From: an uncultured Ruminococcus sp.
GTDB taxonomy: Bacteria > Bacillota > Clostridia > Oscillospirales > Ruminococcaceae
Direction: 5' to 3'
DNA length: 64,000 nt
NCBI GenBank assembly: GCA_947627175.1
Contig: CANQVA010000005.1
Span: 1-64,000, forward strand
This document shows, piece by piece, positions 8,050-16,952 of the stretch. Position 1 is the first letter of the stretch. Every line of letters begins with the position of its first letter. The notes below the pieces were generated by a model. It was not told where the DNA came from, searched no databases, and saw only the letters and a list, made by a program, of their open reading frames with translations. Both the position numbers and the translations under genes were made by a program.

Positions 8050-10071
8050 TTAATTACTGATTTTTTCCTTTAAGGAAATAATAACAGGGGCAGAACAGAG
8101 GTCTGTTTTTTCATTTACCGCCACTCTTTTTATAACAGAATCGGATGATGAAACAGTAACAAGTCCAAGCTGTCTGAATGATTCAATTGCAACTAAAAAT
8201 TTGCAGTAGTTCATTTCCGAACACAATTTTATATAGAGGTTATCGGAATTTATTCCCGCATCGGGAATATGCTTATATATCAGTACTGATTCGTTGCGTG
8301 TCGGGAGCATGGATTTATAGTAATTTTCGGGAAGTTCTTCATTTCTCATGAACGATTCAAATGCACTGAGTGCGGAAAAATATTTATTCTGTTCAAATGC
8401 ATGAGGTCGAATGTCATTTACTATTATGCTTATACTTGTGTTGCCTCTGAATTCGTTTGTTTCAAGAGTTGCAATAATATCACAGATGTCATTTTTTCTG
8501 ACTATCAGTTCGGACGGTTCTTTGAAAAAAACGAGTGCGTCCAGCCTGATATTTCCGAATTTTATACGCAGTTTTGAATGCTTTCCTTCGGAAAGTGGGA
8601 CAATTTCAGTAATTTCCGCATTTTGAATATAAAACAGCGGTTTTTCATTTTCAAATCCATGTGGTTCAAGAATATTAAGTCCTTCAATGTTGTCTATTCT
8701 GATTTCTTCGGGAGATACTGCTGTATCTGCCGTAACTGTAAGAATAGGCATTATTTTATGATTTTCAAGAGCGTATTCTTCAATAAGTCTGTAAAATTCG
8801 TCTTTCATGCCGTTTTTTATAGTGAATCCTCCTGCACCGATATGTCCGCCGAATTTTTCAAGAGATTCGGACGCATACGACAACGCACCAAAAACTGAAA
8901 AATTTCCGAAAGACCGTGCAGAACCTCTTATTTCGCCGTTGTGTTCAGAGGCTATAAAACATGGTTTCCCGAAACGTTCCATAATACGTGATGCAACAAT
9001 TCCTATAACGCCGTGATGCCATTCATTTCCGCAGATAAAAATAACTCTTTTACGCACAACAGACGGGTCTTTGTCAATCATTTCATAAATTTCACTTATG
9101 ATTTCATTTTCTGATTTTTTTCTTTCATTGTTAAGTCTGTCAAGTTCCTGAGCCATAGAAAAAGCATCGTCATAATTTTCACATAAAAACAGTTCAGCAG
9201 CTGTTTTCGGAGAGCCGAAACGTCCGGAAGCGTTTATTCTCGGAGCAATGCCAAAACCTATTGAACGGGCATTTATTGGTTTTTTGTCAATACCGCATAT
9301 TTCTTTCATTGCAATAAGTGAGGGGCGTTCTGTATTATTTATCAACTCCATTCCGTACGAAACAAGAAAACGGTTTTCGCCTGTAAGGCTTACAATATCG
9401 GCAACAGTCGCTATTGCCGCAAGGTCGCCGAACTGTTCAAGAGCCACTGTATAGTCACCTTCAATTGCGGCTATAAGTTTAAGGGCAACGCCTGCACCGC
9501 ACAGATATTTGAAAGGGGAAAAACAGTCAAGCCTATGAGGGTCTACAACAGCTTCGGCACGTGGGAGAATTTCGCCCTGCTGGTGATGGTCAGTTACAAC
9601 AAGTTTCATTCCGAGAGAATATATGTATTCAGATTCATCAATTGCAGATATGCCATTATCAACTGTCACTATGAGTTTAACTCCGAGTTCTGAAATTTTT
9701 TCTATTGCACCGTTGTTAAGACCATATCCTTCTGAACGTTCAGGAATATAATATATAACGTCTGCACCTGTTTCATTAAGATATGAGTATAATATTACTG
9801 TCGACATAATACCGTCACAATCATAATCGCCATAAACACATATACGCTCATCGTTGTCAATCGCACTTGTTATTGTGTCAACGGCTTTTTTCATGTCTTT
9901 TATCAGAAGAGGGTCGGAAAGTTCTCTCATTTCAAGGCTGTCCATAACTGAATCAGAGGAGGAATAGCCCTTTGAGGCAAGAACAGAAGCTGTCAGTGAA
10001 CTTATTCCGCATTCTGTCATTAATTTTTGTACAATATTTCTGTCAGGTCTGCCAATAGTCCATTTTTTCAT
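8050..10071 (-). CDS. recJ: Single-stranded-DNA-specific 5'-3' exonuclease RecJ
   Basis: A 673-residue DHH-family nuclease that resects DNA during recombinational and mismatch repair. Motif I YGDYDCDGIMS is near residue 80, the VVTDHHQ motif near 160 and VDPHR soon after. The DHHA1 motif GGHIGAGGF is near residue 400, followed by an OB-like C-terminal domain. All catalytic acids and histidines appear present. The start at 10071 follows AGGAGG. It is probably the first gene of the minus-strand run down to rlmD. A sigE terminator lies just upstream, so it must have its own promoter in 10072-10180. Confidence 0.93.
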   Translation of the reverse strand: MKKWTIGRPDRNIVQKLMTECGISSLTASVLASKGYSSSDSVMDSLEMRELSDPLLIKDMKKAVDTITSAIDNDERICVYGDYDCDGIMSTVILYSYLNETGADVIYYIPERSEGYGLNNGAIEKISELGVKLIVTVDNGISAIDESEYIYSLGMKLVVTDHHQQGEILPRAEAVVDPHRLDCFSPFKYLCGAGVALKLIAAIEGDYTVALEQFGDLAAIATVADIVSLTGENRFLVSYGMELINNTERPSLIAMKEICGIDKKPINARSIGFGIAPRINASGRFGSPKTAAELFLCENYDDAFSMAQELDRLNNERKKSENEIISEIYEMIDKDPSVVRKRVIFICGNEWHHGVIGIVASRIMERFGKPCFIASEHNGEIRGSARSFGNFSVFGALSYASESLEKFGGHIGAGGFTIKNGMKDEFYRLIEEYALENHKIMPILTVTADTAVSPEEIRIDNIEGLNILEPHGFENEKPLFYIQNAEITEIVPLSEGKHSKLRIKFGNIRLDALVFFKEPSELIVRKNDICDIIATLETNEFRGNTSISIIVNDIRPHAFEQNKYFSALSAFESFMRNEELPENYYKSMLPTRNESVLIYKHIPDAGINSDNLYIKLCSEMNYCKFLVAIESFRQLGLVTVSSSDSVIKRVAVNEKTDLCSAPVIISLKEKISN

Positions 10072-10182
10072 ATAAAACCTCCTGATTTAAAGGTGGATAA
10101 GTACATTATATCATTATTCATCTTTTTTTTCAATAGTATCAGATGTAAAATTTTCACGAAAAAAACACGATGTTTTTTACAT

Positions 10183-10220
10183 AAAAAAAATTCGCACGGA
10201 ATCTTGACAATTCTGTGCGA
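10183..10220 (-). terminator. Rho-independent terminator of sigE
   Basis: An 11-bp stem (TCGCACAGAAT pairing with ATTCCGTGCGA on the minus strand, with one G-U pair) is followed on the minus strand by eight U. It lies 16 bp beyond the sigE stop. Confidence 0.85.
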
Positions 10221-10235
10221 TAATTATTTTAGATT

Positions 10236-10934
10236 TTATGTTATGCTTTCAAGTTTTACACGGAGTTTTTGTATAATCTTTTTTTCAAGACGTGATATAT
10301 ATGATTGTGAAATTCCTATCTGTTCAGCAACTTCTTTTTGAGTTTTTTCTTTGCCGTCGATAAGCCCGAAACGCATTTCCATTATTTCACGTTCACGATT
10401 TCCCAATTCAGCCACAGCATTTCTGAGTATTTCACGTTCCGCTTCTGTTTCAATTCCCTTGTTTACTATATCTTCATCAGTGCCGAGAACGTCAGACAAA
10501 AGCAGTTCATTTCCGTCATAGTCAATATTAAGCGGTTCATCTATTGAAAGGTCATTGCGGTACTGTGATGATTTCCTGAGAAACATAAGTATTTCATTTT
10601 CAATACAGCGTGAAGCATATGTAGCGAGTTTTATATTTTTTTTGGGACAGAAAGTATTTACTGCCTTGATAAGTCCGATAGTTCCTATTGAAACAAGGTC
10701 TTCAAGCCCTATTCCAGTTGATTCAAATTTTTTTGCTATATAGACTACAAGCCTTAAATTATGTACAATAAGTCTGTCACGGGCAGAGGGGTCATTTTTT
10801 ATAAGTCCCTCAAAAACTTCGTCTTCTTCCTGCCGTGAAAGCGGAGGAGGGAGTGTGTCAGAGCCGTTGATGTAGAATACATCGCAGTTAAAAATATCTT
10901 TGAATTTGTCAAAAATCATTTTTAGAATATTCAT
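10236..10934 (-). CDS. sigE: Mother-cell sporulation sigma factor SigE
   Basis: A 232-residue sigma-70 family factor that directs early mother-cell transcription during sporulation. Region 2 carries [17 protein letters not shown] and [17 protein letters not shown], and region 4 carries [12 protein letters not shown] and the helix-turn-helix [21 protein letters not shown]. The first 25 or so residues resemble the pro-sequence removed on activation. The gene immediately upstream encodes SpoIIGA, its processing protease, which fixes the identity as SigE rather than SigK. A strong terminator follows. Confidence 0.95.
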   Translation of the reverse strand: MNILKMIFDKFKDIFNCDVFYINGSDTLPPPLSRQEEDEVFEGLIKNDPSARDRLIVHNLRLVVYIAKKFESTGIGLEDLVSIGTIGLIKAVNTFCPKKNIKLATYASRCIENEILMFLRKSSQYRNDLSIDEPLNIDYDGNELLLSDVLGTDEDIVNKGIETEAEREILRNAVAELGNREREIMEMRFGLIDGKEKTQKEVAEQIGISQSYISRLEKKIIQKLRVKLESIT

Positions 10935-10961
10935 AATGTTTTCTCCTGTTTTCTGTATAAA

Positions 10962-11771
10962 TTATCTTTTTAAAAGTTTGGGGTTAAAAACCGCCTTTTC
11001 CGAGTTTTCGCCAAGTCCTATAACTGCATCAACCGCTTTCCGTTCACCGTTCAGATTATTAAGAATAAGAATTTCGTCAGGTCGGAAAATAGGTATAAGA
11101 CCGTTTCCGGATACGGTAGAGCAGGGGAGCAGACGGAAACTTTTCGGCACACTTCCGTTTTCTGTAATATCACTGAATTTTTCCTTGTCGCAGACTATAA
11201 CGGGCGAACCTGTAAAAAAGTCTGTAAGGGAATTTCCCGTATCAGCAAGACCGTTAAGTGTAATTACTTTGTCTTTATATCTTACTATTACATTGTAACA
11301 GTCTGTTCCGTCAGGGATTCTGTCAAGAAAAGTTTGGATAATATAGACAATGAAATACATAACGGCAGTTGTGACGACAAGAAGCAGGAGAGAAAAATCT
11401 ATATAAAAATATGAATTGTTGAAATGTACAAATTCAGGTTTCAGCCATGAGTATACAGCATAAACACTTCCGGCAAGTATAAAGTTCGCCGAAAAGAATG
11501 AAACAGTATTTATTAAGATACGTTTTTTTCCGTGAAATCCGAAAGCCGTTATTACAATAGTTACTGCCGCAAAAAATTTTATTATAATATTTAGATATGT
11601 ATTTAACTGTGGGGCAAGAATAAGAAGTGAGAAAAGACTACCGTAAACAGCCGAAAATATACACCTTACAGTACTTAACGGCGAATGTGTCAATTTTGCC
11701 GTGATACGAATCAGAAAATAATTGACATATATATTAAGTACTATTAAAACATCAATATAAATTGTCTGCAC
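10962..11771 (-). CDS. spoIIGA: Sigma-E processing peptidase SpoIIGA
   Basis: A 269-residue membrane aspartic protease that cleaves pro-SigE. The N-terminal half has five hydrophobic segments (about residues 5-150). The C-terminal cytoplasmic domain has the retropepsin-like active-site motif LADTGNSLTD near residue 175. In the known family this domain dimerises to make the catalytic site and is switched on by the forespore signal SpoIIR. It lies 27 bp upstream of sigE in the conserved spoIIG operon, evidence that the organism has the sporulation programme. Confidence 0.95.
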   Translation of the reverse strand: MQTIYIDVLIVLNIYVNYFLIRITAKLTHSPLSTVRCIFSAVYGSLFSLLILAPQLNTYLNIIIKFFAAVTIVITAFGFHGKKRILINTVSFFSANFILAGSVYAVYSWLKPEFVHFNNSYFYIDFSLLLLVVTTAVMYFIVYIIQTFLDRIPDGTDCYNVIVRYKDKVITLNGLADTGNSLTDFFTGSPVIVCDKEKFSDITENGSVPKSFRLLPCSTVSGNGLIPIFRPDEILILNNLNGERKAVDAVIGLGENSEKAVFNPKLLKR

Positions 11772-11861
11772 TGCATACCTCCTTTAACTCCTGCATTACT
11801 TGTCTATATTATTATAATGCAAGAGATTTGCGAAATATGTCGCAATTGATACTGTACTGAA

Positions 11862-11892
11862 AATAAAAAAGATGCAGTCCGAAAACTGCATC
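11862..11892 (-). terminator. Rho-independent terminator after the 34-aa peptide gene
   Basis: Stem GATGCAGT/ACTGCATC with a six-base loop, followed on the minus strand by a U-rich tract. It ends the helicase-peptide transcript before spoIIGA. Confidence 0.8.
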
Positions 11893-11901
11893 TTCTTGTT
11901 T

Positions 11902-12006
11902 TTAAAGAAACGGGAGTATTATTGCACCGATTATCATTAACCCCGCTACTATCAGTACAGCTATTCTTTTTATAGCTGATTTGTCTGAATTTTTTTTAAC
12001 ACTCAT
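11902..12006 (-). CDS. 34-residue single-pass membrane peptide
   Basis: This short gene begins at ATG 12006, preceded by GAGAGGTGATATAA, and ends with TAA followed at once by a terminator. The peptide begins MSVKKNSDKSAIKRI and continues as one hydrophobic segment of about 18 residues ending PFL. The basic N-terminus and single helix predict an inner-membrane peptide with its N-terminus in the cytoplasm. It lies 12 bp downstream of the DEAD-box helicase stop, so it is probably cotranscribed. I do not recognise the family. The ribosome-binding site, stop and terminator make a real gene likely. Confidence 0.65.
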   Translation of the reverse strand: MSVKKNSDKSAIKRIAVLIVAGLMIIGAIILPFL

Positions 12007-12018
12007 TTATATCACCTC

Positions 12019-13725
12019 TCAGTGTCTTTTCTTTGTACGGTTTTTGCGGTTCGGGATGTAGTCGCTGTAAATGTCTGATTTTTTTCTGTTGCCGTAAGCC
12101 GATTTTCTGCGGTCAAATTTAGGTTTTTCGGGGCGTTTTCCCTTCATTGCCGAAACATTGCCGTTATACAGCTTTACTTCTACTTTGTTTCCGTTGATTT
12201 TCATCGGGTTTGTGCTGTCAAGTATGTAATCTTTTTCAGTTTCGGGAATTTCAACAGTAGTATGTGTATCAAATATATCAATTTTTCCGAAATCACGACC
12301 TGACATTCCTGTTGCATCAACTAATGCCCCCAGTATAAAATTAGGTGCAATGCGTTTGTTTCGTCCGATGTTTATATCAATTTTCACTGTCTTTTCTTTT
12401 CTGCCTTTTTTAAGGGGCTGTGGTATATCAAATTCAGGTAGTGATTCAATATTGAGTTTTTCAGAAATAATTCTTGCGGCGGTTTCACGGTAGTCAATTC
12501 CTTTTGATGCAAGTCTATCTATTATATTGTAAGCATCTTTGGAAACGTTTTTACAATCGGAAATTTCATTTATAATATTCTCTTTTCTGATTGAAATTAT
12601 CTCTGATTTTTTCGGCAGTGATTTTTCTTGTATGTCTGCTTTTATATATTTTTCTATTTCACGGAGTTCGTAAAACTGTTTTCTTCCGCTGATAAGTGTA
12701 TAAGCTGTGCCTGTTCTCCCTGCACGTCCTGTACGTCCTATGCGGTGGATATAATATTCATTGTCCTGCGGTAAGTCATAATTGAAAACAGCATCAACAC
12801 CACTTACGTCAATACCTCTTGCGGCTACGTCGGTAGCAACAAGTATTTCTATTGACTTATTCTTGAAACCGTTCATTACCTGTGTACGCTGAGACTGTTT
12901 CATGTCACCGTGTATTCCCGACGCTTTGAATCCTGATTTAACAAGTTCTTCCGTCAGTTCATCAACCATTTTTTTAGTGTTGCAGAATACCATCGAAGAA
13001 GAAGGGGAGTATGCATAAAGAAGAAGTTTAAGAGCGTCTGTTTTTCGTCCCATAGCTACTTCAAAGTAAAATTGTTCAATAAGTTCAACTGTTTTCTGCG
13101 ACGATTTTATTTTTATGTGTATCGGATTATTTTGATACTTTTCAGTAATTGCAAGTATATCAGGGGGCATTGTTGCAGAAAAAAGAACGGTTTGTCTTTC
13201 TGTCGGAACTTCCGAAAGAATGGATTCAATATCTTCTCTAAAACCCATATTAAGCATTTCGTCCGCCTCGTCAAGTATTACACAACGGAGATTATTAAGT
13301 TTAAGAGTTTTACGTCTTATGTGATCCATAATGCGTCCGGGAGTTCCAATTACAATATTTGCCCCCCGTTTGAGTTCAAAAATCTGTCTTTCCATACTTG
13401 CTCCGCCGTAAACAGATACAGCTTTTACAATTCTTTTGAATTTTGCAAACTTGCGTATTTCTTCGTGTGCCTGCATAGCAAGTTCACGTGTCGGGCATAG
13501 TATAAGCACTGTTACATTTTTCTTGTCGGCTTCGGTTATGCTTTCAACAGCAGGTATTCCGAAAGCTGCCGTTTTGCCTGTTCCTGTGTTTGAACGTCCG
13601 ATAACGTCTTTTCCCTCAAGAAGAAGGGGAATACTTTTCTGTTGAATTTCGGTCATTTCCGTAAAACCGAGTTCTTCAACAGCCTGAATAAGTTCCTGTG
13701 ATAGATTCAATTCGTTAAAATGCAT
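12019..13725 (-). CDS. DEAD-box ATP-dependent RNA helicase (CshA/DeaD/DbpA type)
   Basis: A 568-residue RNA helicase. Residues 1-210 carry the Q motif (FTEMTEIQQKSIPLLL), Walker A SNTGTGKTA, PTRELA, DEADEML and SAT. Residues 215-365 carry the second RecA domain with VFCNTKK, ATDVAARGID and HRIGRTGRAG. Near residue 440-520 is a DbpA-type RNA-binding domain, which in that family binds 23S rRNA, followed by a basic Lys/Arg-rich tail. It probably helps ribosome assembly or cold adaptation. I start it at ATG 13725 after AAAGGAATTATA; an upstream in-frame extension to 13782 looks like leader. Confidence 0.9.
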   Translation of the reverse strand: MHFNELNLSQELIQAVEELGFTEMTEIQQKSIPLLLEGKDVIGRSNTGTGKTAAFGIPAVESITEADKKNVTVLILCPTRELAMQAHEEIRKFAKFKRIVKAVSVYGGASMERQIFELKRGANIVIGTPGRIMDHIRRKTLKLNNLRCVILDEADEMLNMGFREDIESILSEVPTERQTVLFSATMPPDILAITEKYQNNPIHIKIKSSQKTVELIEQFYFEVAMGRKTDALKLLLYAYSPSSSMVFCNTKKMVDELTEELVKSGFKASGIHGDMKQSQRTQVMNGFKNKSIEILVATDVAARGIDVSGVDAVFNYDLPQDNEYYIHRIGRTGRAGRTGTAYTLISGRKQFYELREIEKYIKADIQEKSLPKKSEIISIRKENIINEISDCKNVSKDAYNIIDRLASKGIDYRETAARIISEKLNIESLPEFDIPQPLKKGRKEKTVKIDINIGRNKRIAPNFILGALVDATGMSGRDFGKIDIFDTHTTVEIPETEKDYILDSTNPMKINGNKVEVKLYNGNVSAMKGKRPEKPKFDRRKSAYGNRKKSDIYSDYIPNRKNRTKKRH

Positions 13726-13804
13726 TATAATTCCTTTCATTATCAAAAAACGGGATTCAATCCTTATATAATATAATAACATATATTTTGAAAAAGGTCA
13801 ATAG

Positions 13805-13833
13805 AAAAAATAAAACACGGACAAATTTGTCCG
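13805..13833 (-). terminator. Terminator of the downstream sulfhydrylase gene
   Basis: CGGACAAATTTGTCCG is a self-complementary hairpin followed on the minus strand by a U-rich tract, 15 bp past the stop of the gene at 13849-15129. Confidence 0.75.
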
Positions 13834-13848
13834 CATTTTATATTTAAG

Positions 13849-15129
13849 TTATTTTACAGCTTTAAAACCGTTTTCAAGGTCTGCAATAATATCGTCTATA
13901 TGTTCTGTACCTATTGAAAGTCTTATTGTGTTTGGCTTTATTCCTGCTGAAAGAAGTTCTTCTTCGTTCATCTGTGAATGAGTAGTAGAGGCAGGGTGTA
14001 TTACAAGTGACTTAACGTCTGCAACGTTGGCAAGCAGTGAGAATAATTCAAGACTTTCTGTGAATTTCTTAGCTTTGTCAGCATCGCCTTTTATTTCAAA
14101 TGTAAAAATTGAACCTGCACCATCTGGAAAATATCTGTCATATAATTCTTTTGCTTTTCCTGTTTCAAGTGACGGGTGATTTACCTTTTCAACCTGTGGG
14201 TGATTATTAAGATAATCAACTATTTTCAGGGCGTTTTCCGTATGGCGTTCAATACGAAGTGAGAGAGTTTCAAGTCCCTGTAAAAGCAGAAATGAATTGA
14301 ACGGTGAAATAGTTGCTCCCTGGTCACGCATTAAAGTAGTGCGTATTTTCATAATATAGGCAATATTTCCGCACGCCTCTGTAAAAACTATTCCGTGATA
14401 TGAGGGGTTAGGTTTTGAAAGTGCGGGGAATTTGTCATTCTGTGACCAGTCGAATTTACCGCCGTCAATAATAACTCCTCCCATTACTGTGCCATGACCG
14501 CCTATGAATTTTGTTGCGGAATGTACAACTATATCCGCACCGTGTTCAATAGGTCTTAGTAAATAGGGGGTAGCAAATGTATTATCAACTATGAGCGGAA
14601 TATTGTGTCTGTGTGCCACTTCTGCAATAGCTTCAATGTCGATAATGTCGGAATTTGGATTTCCGAGAGTTTCGGCGTAAATTAACTTTGTATTCGGGCG
14701 TATAGCCTTTTCAAAGTTTTCAGGGTCGGACGGATTGACGAAAGTAGTTGTCAGCCCTTGTTCAACAAGAGTATTTGCAAAAAGATTATAAGTACCGCCG
14801 TAAAGGTTCGTTGACGAAACAATGTGGTCACCGGCTGTTGCTATATTCTGTACGGCATATGTTATTGCCGCAGAGCCGGAGGCAGTTGCAAGAGCTGCTG
14901 CACCGTTTTCAAGTGCTGTAATTCTTTTTTCAAAAACATCTGAAGTCGGGTTCATAAGCCTTGTATAGATGTTTCCGCTTTCACTGAGGGCAAAACGTCC
15001 TGCTGCCTGTGCGGAGTCCTTGAAAACATATGAAGTTGTCGCATAAATAGGCACTGCTCTTGCATCTGTGGCAGGGTCTGGGCTTTCCTGACCTGCATGA
15101 ACTTGTAATGTTTCAAATTTATAACTCAT
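13849..15129 (-). CDS. metY: O-acetylhomoserine sulfhydrylase family PLP enzyme (copy 2)
   Basis: A 426-residue Cys/Met-metabolism PLP enzyme. The signatures are the PLP-lysine motif [12 protein letters not shown] near residue 210, [22 protein letters not shown] and the substrate-end motif [13 protein letters not shown]. The length and [13 protein letters not shown] start match O-acetylhomoserine aminocarboxypropyltransferase, which makes homocysteine from O-acetylhomoserine and sulfide. Cystathionine or methionine gamma-lyase activity cannot be excluded. I start at 15129 (AAAGG upstream) rather than 15147. It has its own promoter and terminator, separate from the paralogue just upstream. Confidence 0.85.
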   Translation of the reverse strand: MSYKFETLQVHAGQESPDPATDARAVPIYATTSYVFKDSAQAAGRFALSESGNIYTRLMNPTSDVFEKRITALENGAAALATASGSAAITYAVQNIATAGDHIVSSTNLYGGTYNLFANTLVEQGLTTTFVNPSDPENFEKAIRPNTKLIYAETLGNPNSDIIDIEAIAEVAHRHNIPLIVDNTFATPYLLRPIEHGADIVVHSATKFIGGHGTVMGGVIIDGGKFDWSQNDKFPALSKPNPSYHGIVFTEACGNIAYIMKIRTTLMRDQGATISPFNSFLLLQGLETLSLRIERHTENALKIVDYLNNHPQVEKVNHPSLETGKAKELYDRYFPDGAGSIFTFEIKGDADKAKKFTESLELFSLLANVADVKSLVIHPASTTHSQMNEEELLSAGIKPNTIRLSIGTEHIDDIIADLENGFKAVK

Positions 15130-15180
15130 ATTTATCATACCTTTCATATTATATTCCTACTTTTTATATAGGATAAACAT

Positions 15181-15209
15181 ATTATATCATATGTTTTTAA
15201 GTTTGTCAA
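15181..15209 (-). promoter_or_regulatory. Promoter of sulfhydrylase copy 2
   Basis: On the minus strand TTGACA (15209-15204) and TATAAT (15186-15181) are spaced by 17 bp, about 50 bp from the start codon. It is a consensus housekeeping promoter lying just after the terminator of copy 1. Confidence 0.8.
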
Positions 15210-15216
15210 GCAATAT

Positions 15217-15247
15217 ATAAAAAAATGCGGATATTTTTGTTATCCGC
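15217..15247 (-). terminator. Terminator of sulfhydrylase copy 1
   Basis: Stem GCGGATA/TATCCGC with a seven-base loop and T-rich flanks on both sides, so it could act in either direction. It is 13 bp past the stop of the gene at 15260-16525. Confidence 0.8.
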
Positions 15248-15259
15248 TTTTTTTGATTA

Positions 15260-16525
15260 TTATTCTATTGCTTTAAAGGCTTGTTCAATATCTGCTATTA
15301 TGTCATCAACATTTTCAAGTCCGCATGAAAATCTTATCATACCGCCGTTTATTCCTGCCGCAACAAGTTGTTCATCTGTAAGTTGTCTGTGAGTTTCGCT
15401 CGCCGGGTGAAGAACACAAGTTCTTATATCTGCAACGTGTACTTCATTTGATGCAAGTTTAAGACTGTCCATGAACTTTATAGCATTAGGTCTTCCGCCT
15501 TTGATTACGAAAGATATTACACCACTACAACCACTAAGATATTTTTGTGCAAGTTCATATCCTTTGTCCGATTTAAGACCGGGATATTTAACTGATTCAA
15601 CTTTATCGGATTTTTCAAAGTATTCAGCAACTTTAAGTGCATTTTCGCAATATTGCTTCATTCTTACAGCAAGTGTTTCAAGACCGAGATTGAGCAGGAA
15701 TGAAGAATGTGCGGCAGGATAACAGCCAAAATCACGCATTAACTGCATTCTTGCTTTTATTATATATGCGGATTTTCCATATGTCTTTACATAAGAAATA
15801 CCATGATATGATTCGTCAGGTTCTGTAAATTCGGGAAAGTTTCCGTTTGACCAGTCAAAATTACCACTGTCAACAATTACACCGCCATTTTGTACCGCAT
15901 GACCGTCCATATATTTGCTTGTTGAATGAATTACAATATCTGCACCAAATTCAATAGGTCTGCAAAGAATAGGCGTTGCAAATGTATTATCAACGATAAG
16001 CGGAACGTTGTGAGAGTGTGCAATTCTTGCAAATTTTTCTATGTCAAGTACAGTAAGTGCAGGATTAGCAATAGTTTCGCCAAATACTGCTTTAGTGTTT
16101 GGCTTGAATGCCTTGTTTATTTCTTCTTCGCTTGCATTTGGGTCAATATATATACACTCAATGCCTAATTTTTTAAGTGTGAAAGAAAAAAGATTTATAG
16201 TACCACCGTAAATTTCAGGTGTACTTACAATGCTGTCGCCCGCTTTACAGATATTCAGGATAGAAAGAAGTGTTGCGGCTTGTCCTGAACTTGTACACAT
16301 GGCACCTATACCGCCTTCAAGTTTTGCTATTTTTTCCTCTACAGCCATTGTTGTAGGATTTCCAAAACGTGAGTATATAAGACTTTTTGTCGGGTCATCA
16401 AATACTGATGCTACTTCTTCAGTAGAATCATATACATATGTTGTACTCTGAACTATTGGTACAACTCCCGGTTCGCCGTTTTTTGGTTTATAACCCTCAT
16501 GCAAACACTGTGTTTCAATTTTCAT
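15260..16525 (-). CDS. metY: O-acetylhomoserine sulfhydrylase family PLP enzyme (copy 1)
   Basis: A 421-residue paralogue of the gene that follows it, clearly the same fold but well diverged. It shows [41 protein letters not shown], the PLP-lysine in IHSTSKYMDGHA near residue 208, and VLHPASETHRQL. The differences around the PLP lysine (TSKYMDGHAVQ against [11 protein letters not shown]) suggest the two paralogues may not share a substrate. One could be a homocysteine synthase and the other a lyase. Its ribosome-binding site AAGGAGAG lies directly after the terminator of an upstream structured RNA unit, so it is probably controlled by that leader. Confidence 0.85.
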   Translation of the reverse strand: MKIETQCLHEGYKPKNGEPGVVPIVQSTTYVYDSTEEVASVFDDPTKSLIYSRFGNPTTMAVEEKIAKLEGGIGAMCTSSGQAATLLSILNICKAGDSIVSTPEIYGGTINLFSFTLKKLGIECIYIDPNASEEEINKAFKPNTKAVFGETIANPALTVLDIEKFARIAHSHNVPLIVDNTFATPILCRPIEFGADIVIHSTSKYMDGHAVQNGGVIVDSGNFDWSNGNFPEFTEPDESYHGISYVKTYGKSAYIIKARMQLMRDFGCYPAAHSSFLLNLGLETLAVRMKQYCENALKVAEYFEKSDKVESVKYPGLKSDKGYELAQKYLSGCSGVISFVIKGGRPNAIKFMDSLKLASNEVHVADIRTCVLHPASETHRQLTDEQLVAAGINGGMIRFSCGLENVDDIIADIEQAFKAIE

Positions 16526-16549
16526 TTTTTAAAATCTCTCCTTGCATAA

Positions 16550-16574
16550 AATAAAAATCAGCCCATTCGGACTG
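16550..16574 (-). terminator. Intrinsic terminator of RNA unit 1
   Basis: CAGTCC-GAAT-GGGCTG hairpin followed on the minus strand by A and then a U-rich run. The GGGC arm could alternatively pair with GCCCA in the 5' domain of the same RNA, which would give a terminator/antiterminator switch; this is inference. Confidence 0.75.
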
Positions 16575-16727
16575 TCTTTCTTTATTAAAAATCCGCATAC
16601 GGAGTTTAACCGTAATTTTTCTCCTTAGCAGGGAGACTGTTCTGACGTTGAACTATGCGGAAGTGTCAGGCAGAAAACTGCACCACCCACTTGAGGAGTG
16701 GGCGTTCTGAACTTAAACTACTGACAA
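16551..16727 (-). ncRNA. Structured RNA leader, unit 1 (next to metY)
   Basis: Read on the minus strand this is a compact structured RNA. A 5' domain (16725-16665) is closed by GTCAG/CTGAC and contains hairpins CCCACT/AGTGGG and GCAG-TTTT-CTGC. A cloverleaf-like domain (16661-16592) is closed by TCCGCA/TGCGGA with three arms, GTTC/GAAC, TCTCC/GGAGA and TACGG/CCGTA, each with a seven-base loop. An intrinsic terminator follows. A near-identical unit lies upstream. The unit has a consensus promoter and ends 25 bp before a metY-type gene, so it may be an attenuating riboswitch or a stand-alone ncRNA. I cannot assign it to a known class. Confidence 0.7.
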
Positions 16728-16731
16728 TGTT

Positions 16732-16760
16732 ATTATATCATACTATTTTTAATTTGTCAA
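16732..16760 (-). promoter_or_regulatory. Promoter of RNA unit 1
   Basis: On the minus strand TTGACA (16760-16755), a 17-bp spacer and TATAAT (16737-16732) form a perfect consensus promoter firing into unit 1. The expected start is near 16726. Confidence 0.85.
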
Positions 16761-16770
16761 CAGAAAAATA

Positions 16771-16795
16771 AAAAAAAATCAGCCCATTCGGACTG
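16771..16795 (-). terminator. Intrinsic terminator of RNA unit 2
   Basis: The same CAGTCC-GAAT-GGGCTG hairpin as in unit 1, followed on the minus strand by a longer, almost uninterrupted U run. Confidence 0.8.
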
Positions 16796-16948
16796 TCTTC
16801 CTTTATTGAAAATCCGCATACGGAGTTTAACCGTAATTTTTCTCCTTAGCAGGGAGACTGTTCTGACGTTGAACTATACGGAAATGTCAGGCGGAAAACC
16901 GCACCACCCACTTGAGGAGTGGGCGTTCTGAACTTAAACTACTGACAA
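16772..16948 (-). ncRNA. Structured RNA leader, unit 2 (tandem copy)
   Basis: A second copy of the unit at 16551-16727, conserved over its whole length with scattered substitutions. Several changes keep pairing. GCAG/CTGC in unit 1 becomes GCGG/CCGC in unit 2, a covariation. The outer cloverleaf stem TCCGCA becomes TCCGTA, still able to pair through a G-U. It has its own consensus promoter and its own terminator, and the promoter of unit 1 begins directly after that terminator. A stand-alone small RNA, or a duplicated leader, both fit. Confidence 0.7.
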
Positions 16949-16952
16949 TATT

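Noticed and set aside
16592-16661. Cloverleaf read as a tRNA gene
   Set aside because: The fold has tRNA-like arms, but lacks the conserved D-loop GG and T-loop TTCRA sequences, has no CCA end context, and sits inside a larger promoter-terminator unit.
16551-16948. T-box or SAM-I riboswitch
   Set aside because: GGGTGGTGC resembles part of a T-box, but it is at the 5' end rather than next to the terminator and there is no specifier stem; the SAM-I core sequence is absent.
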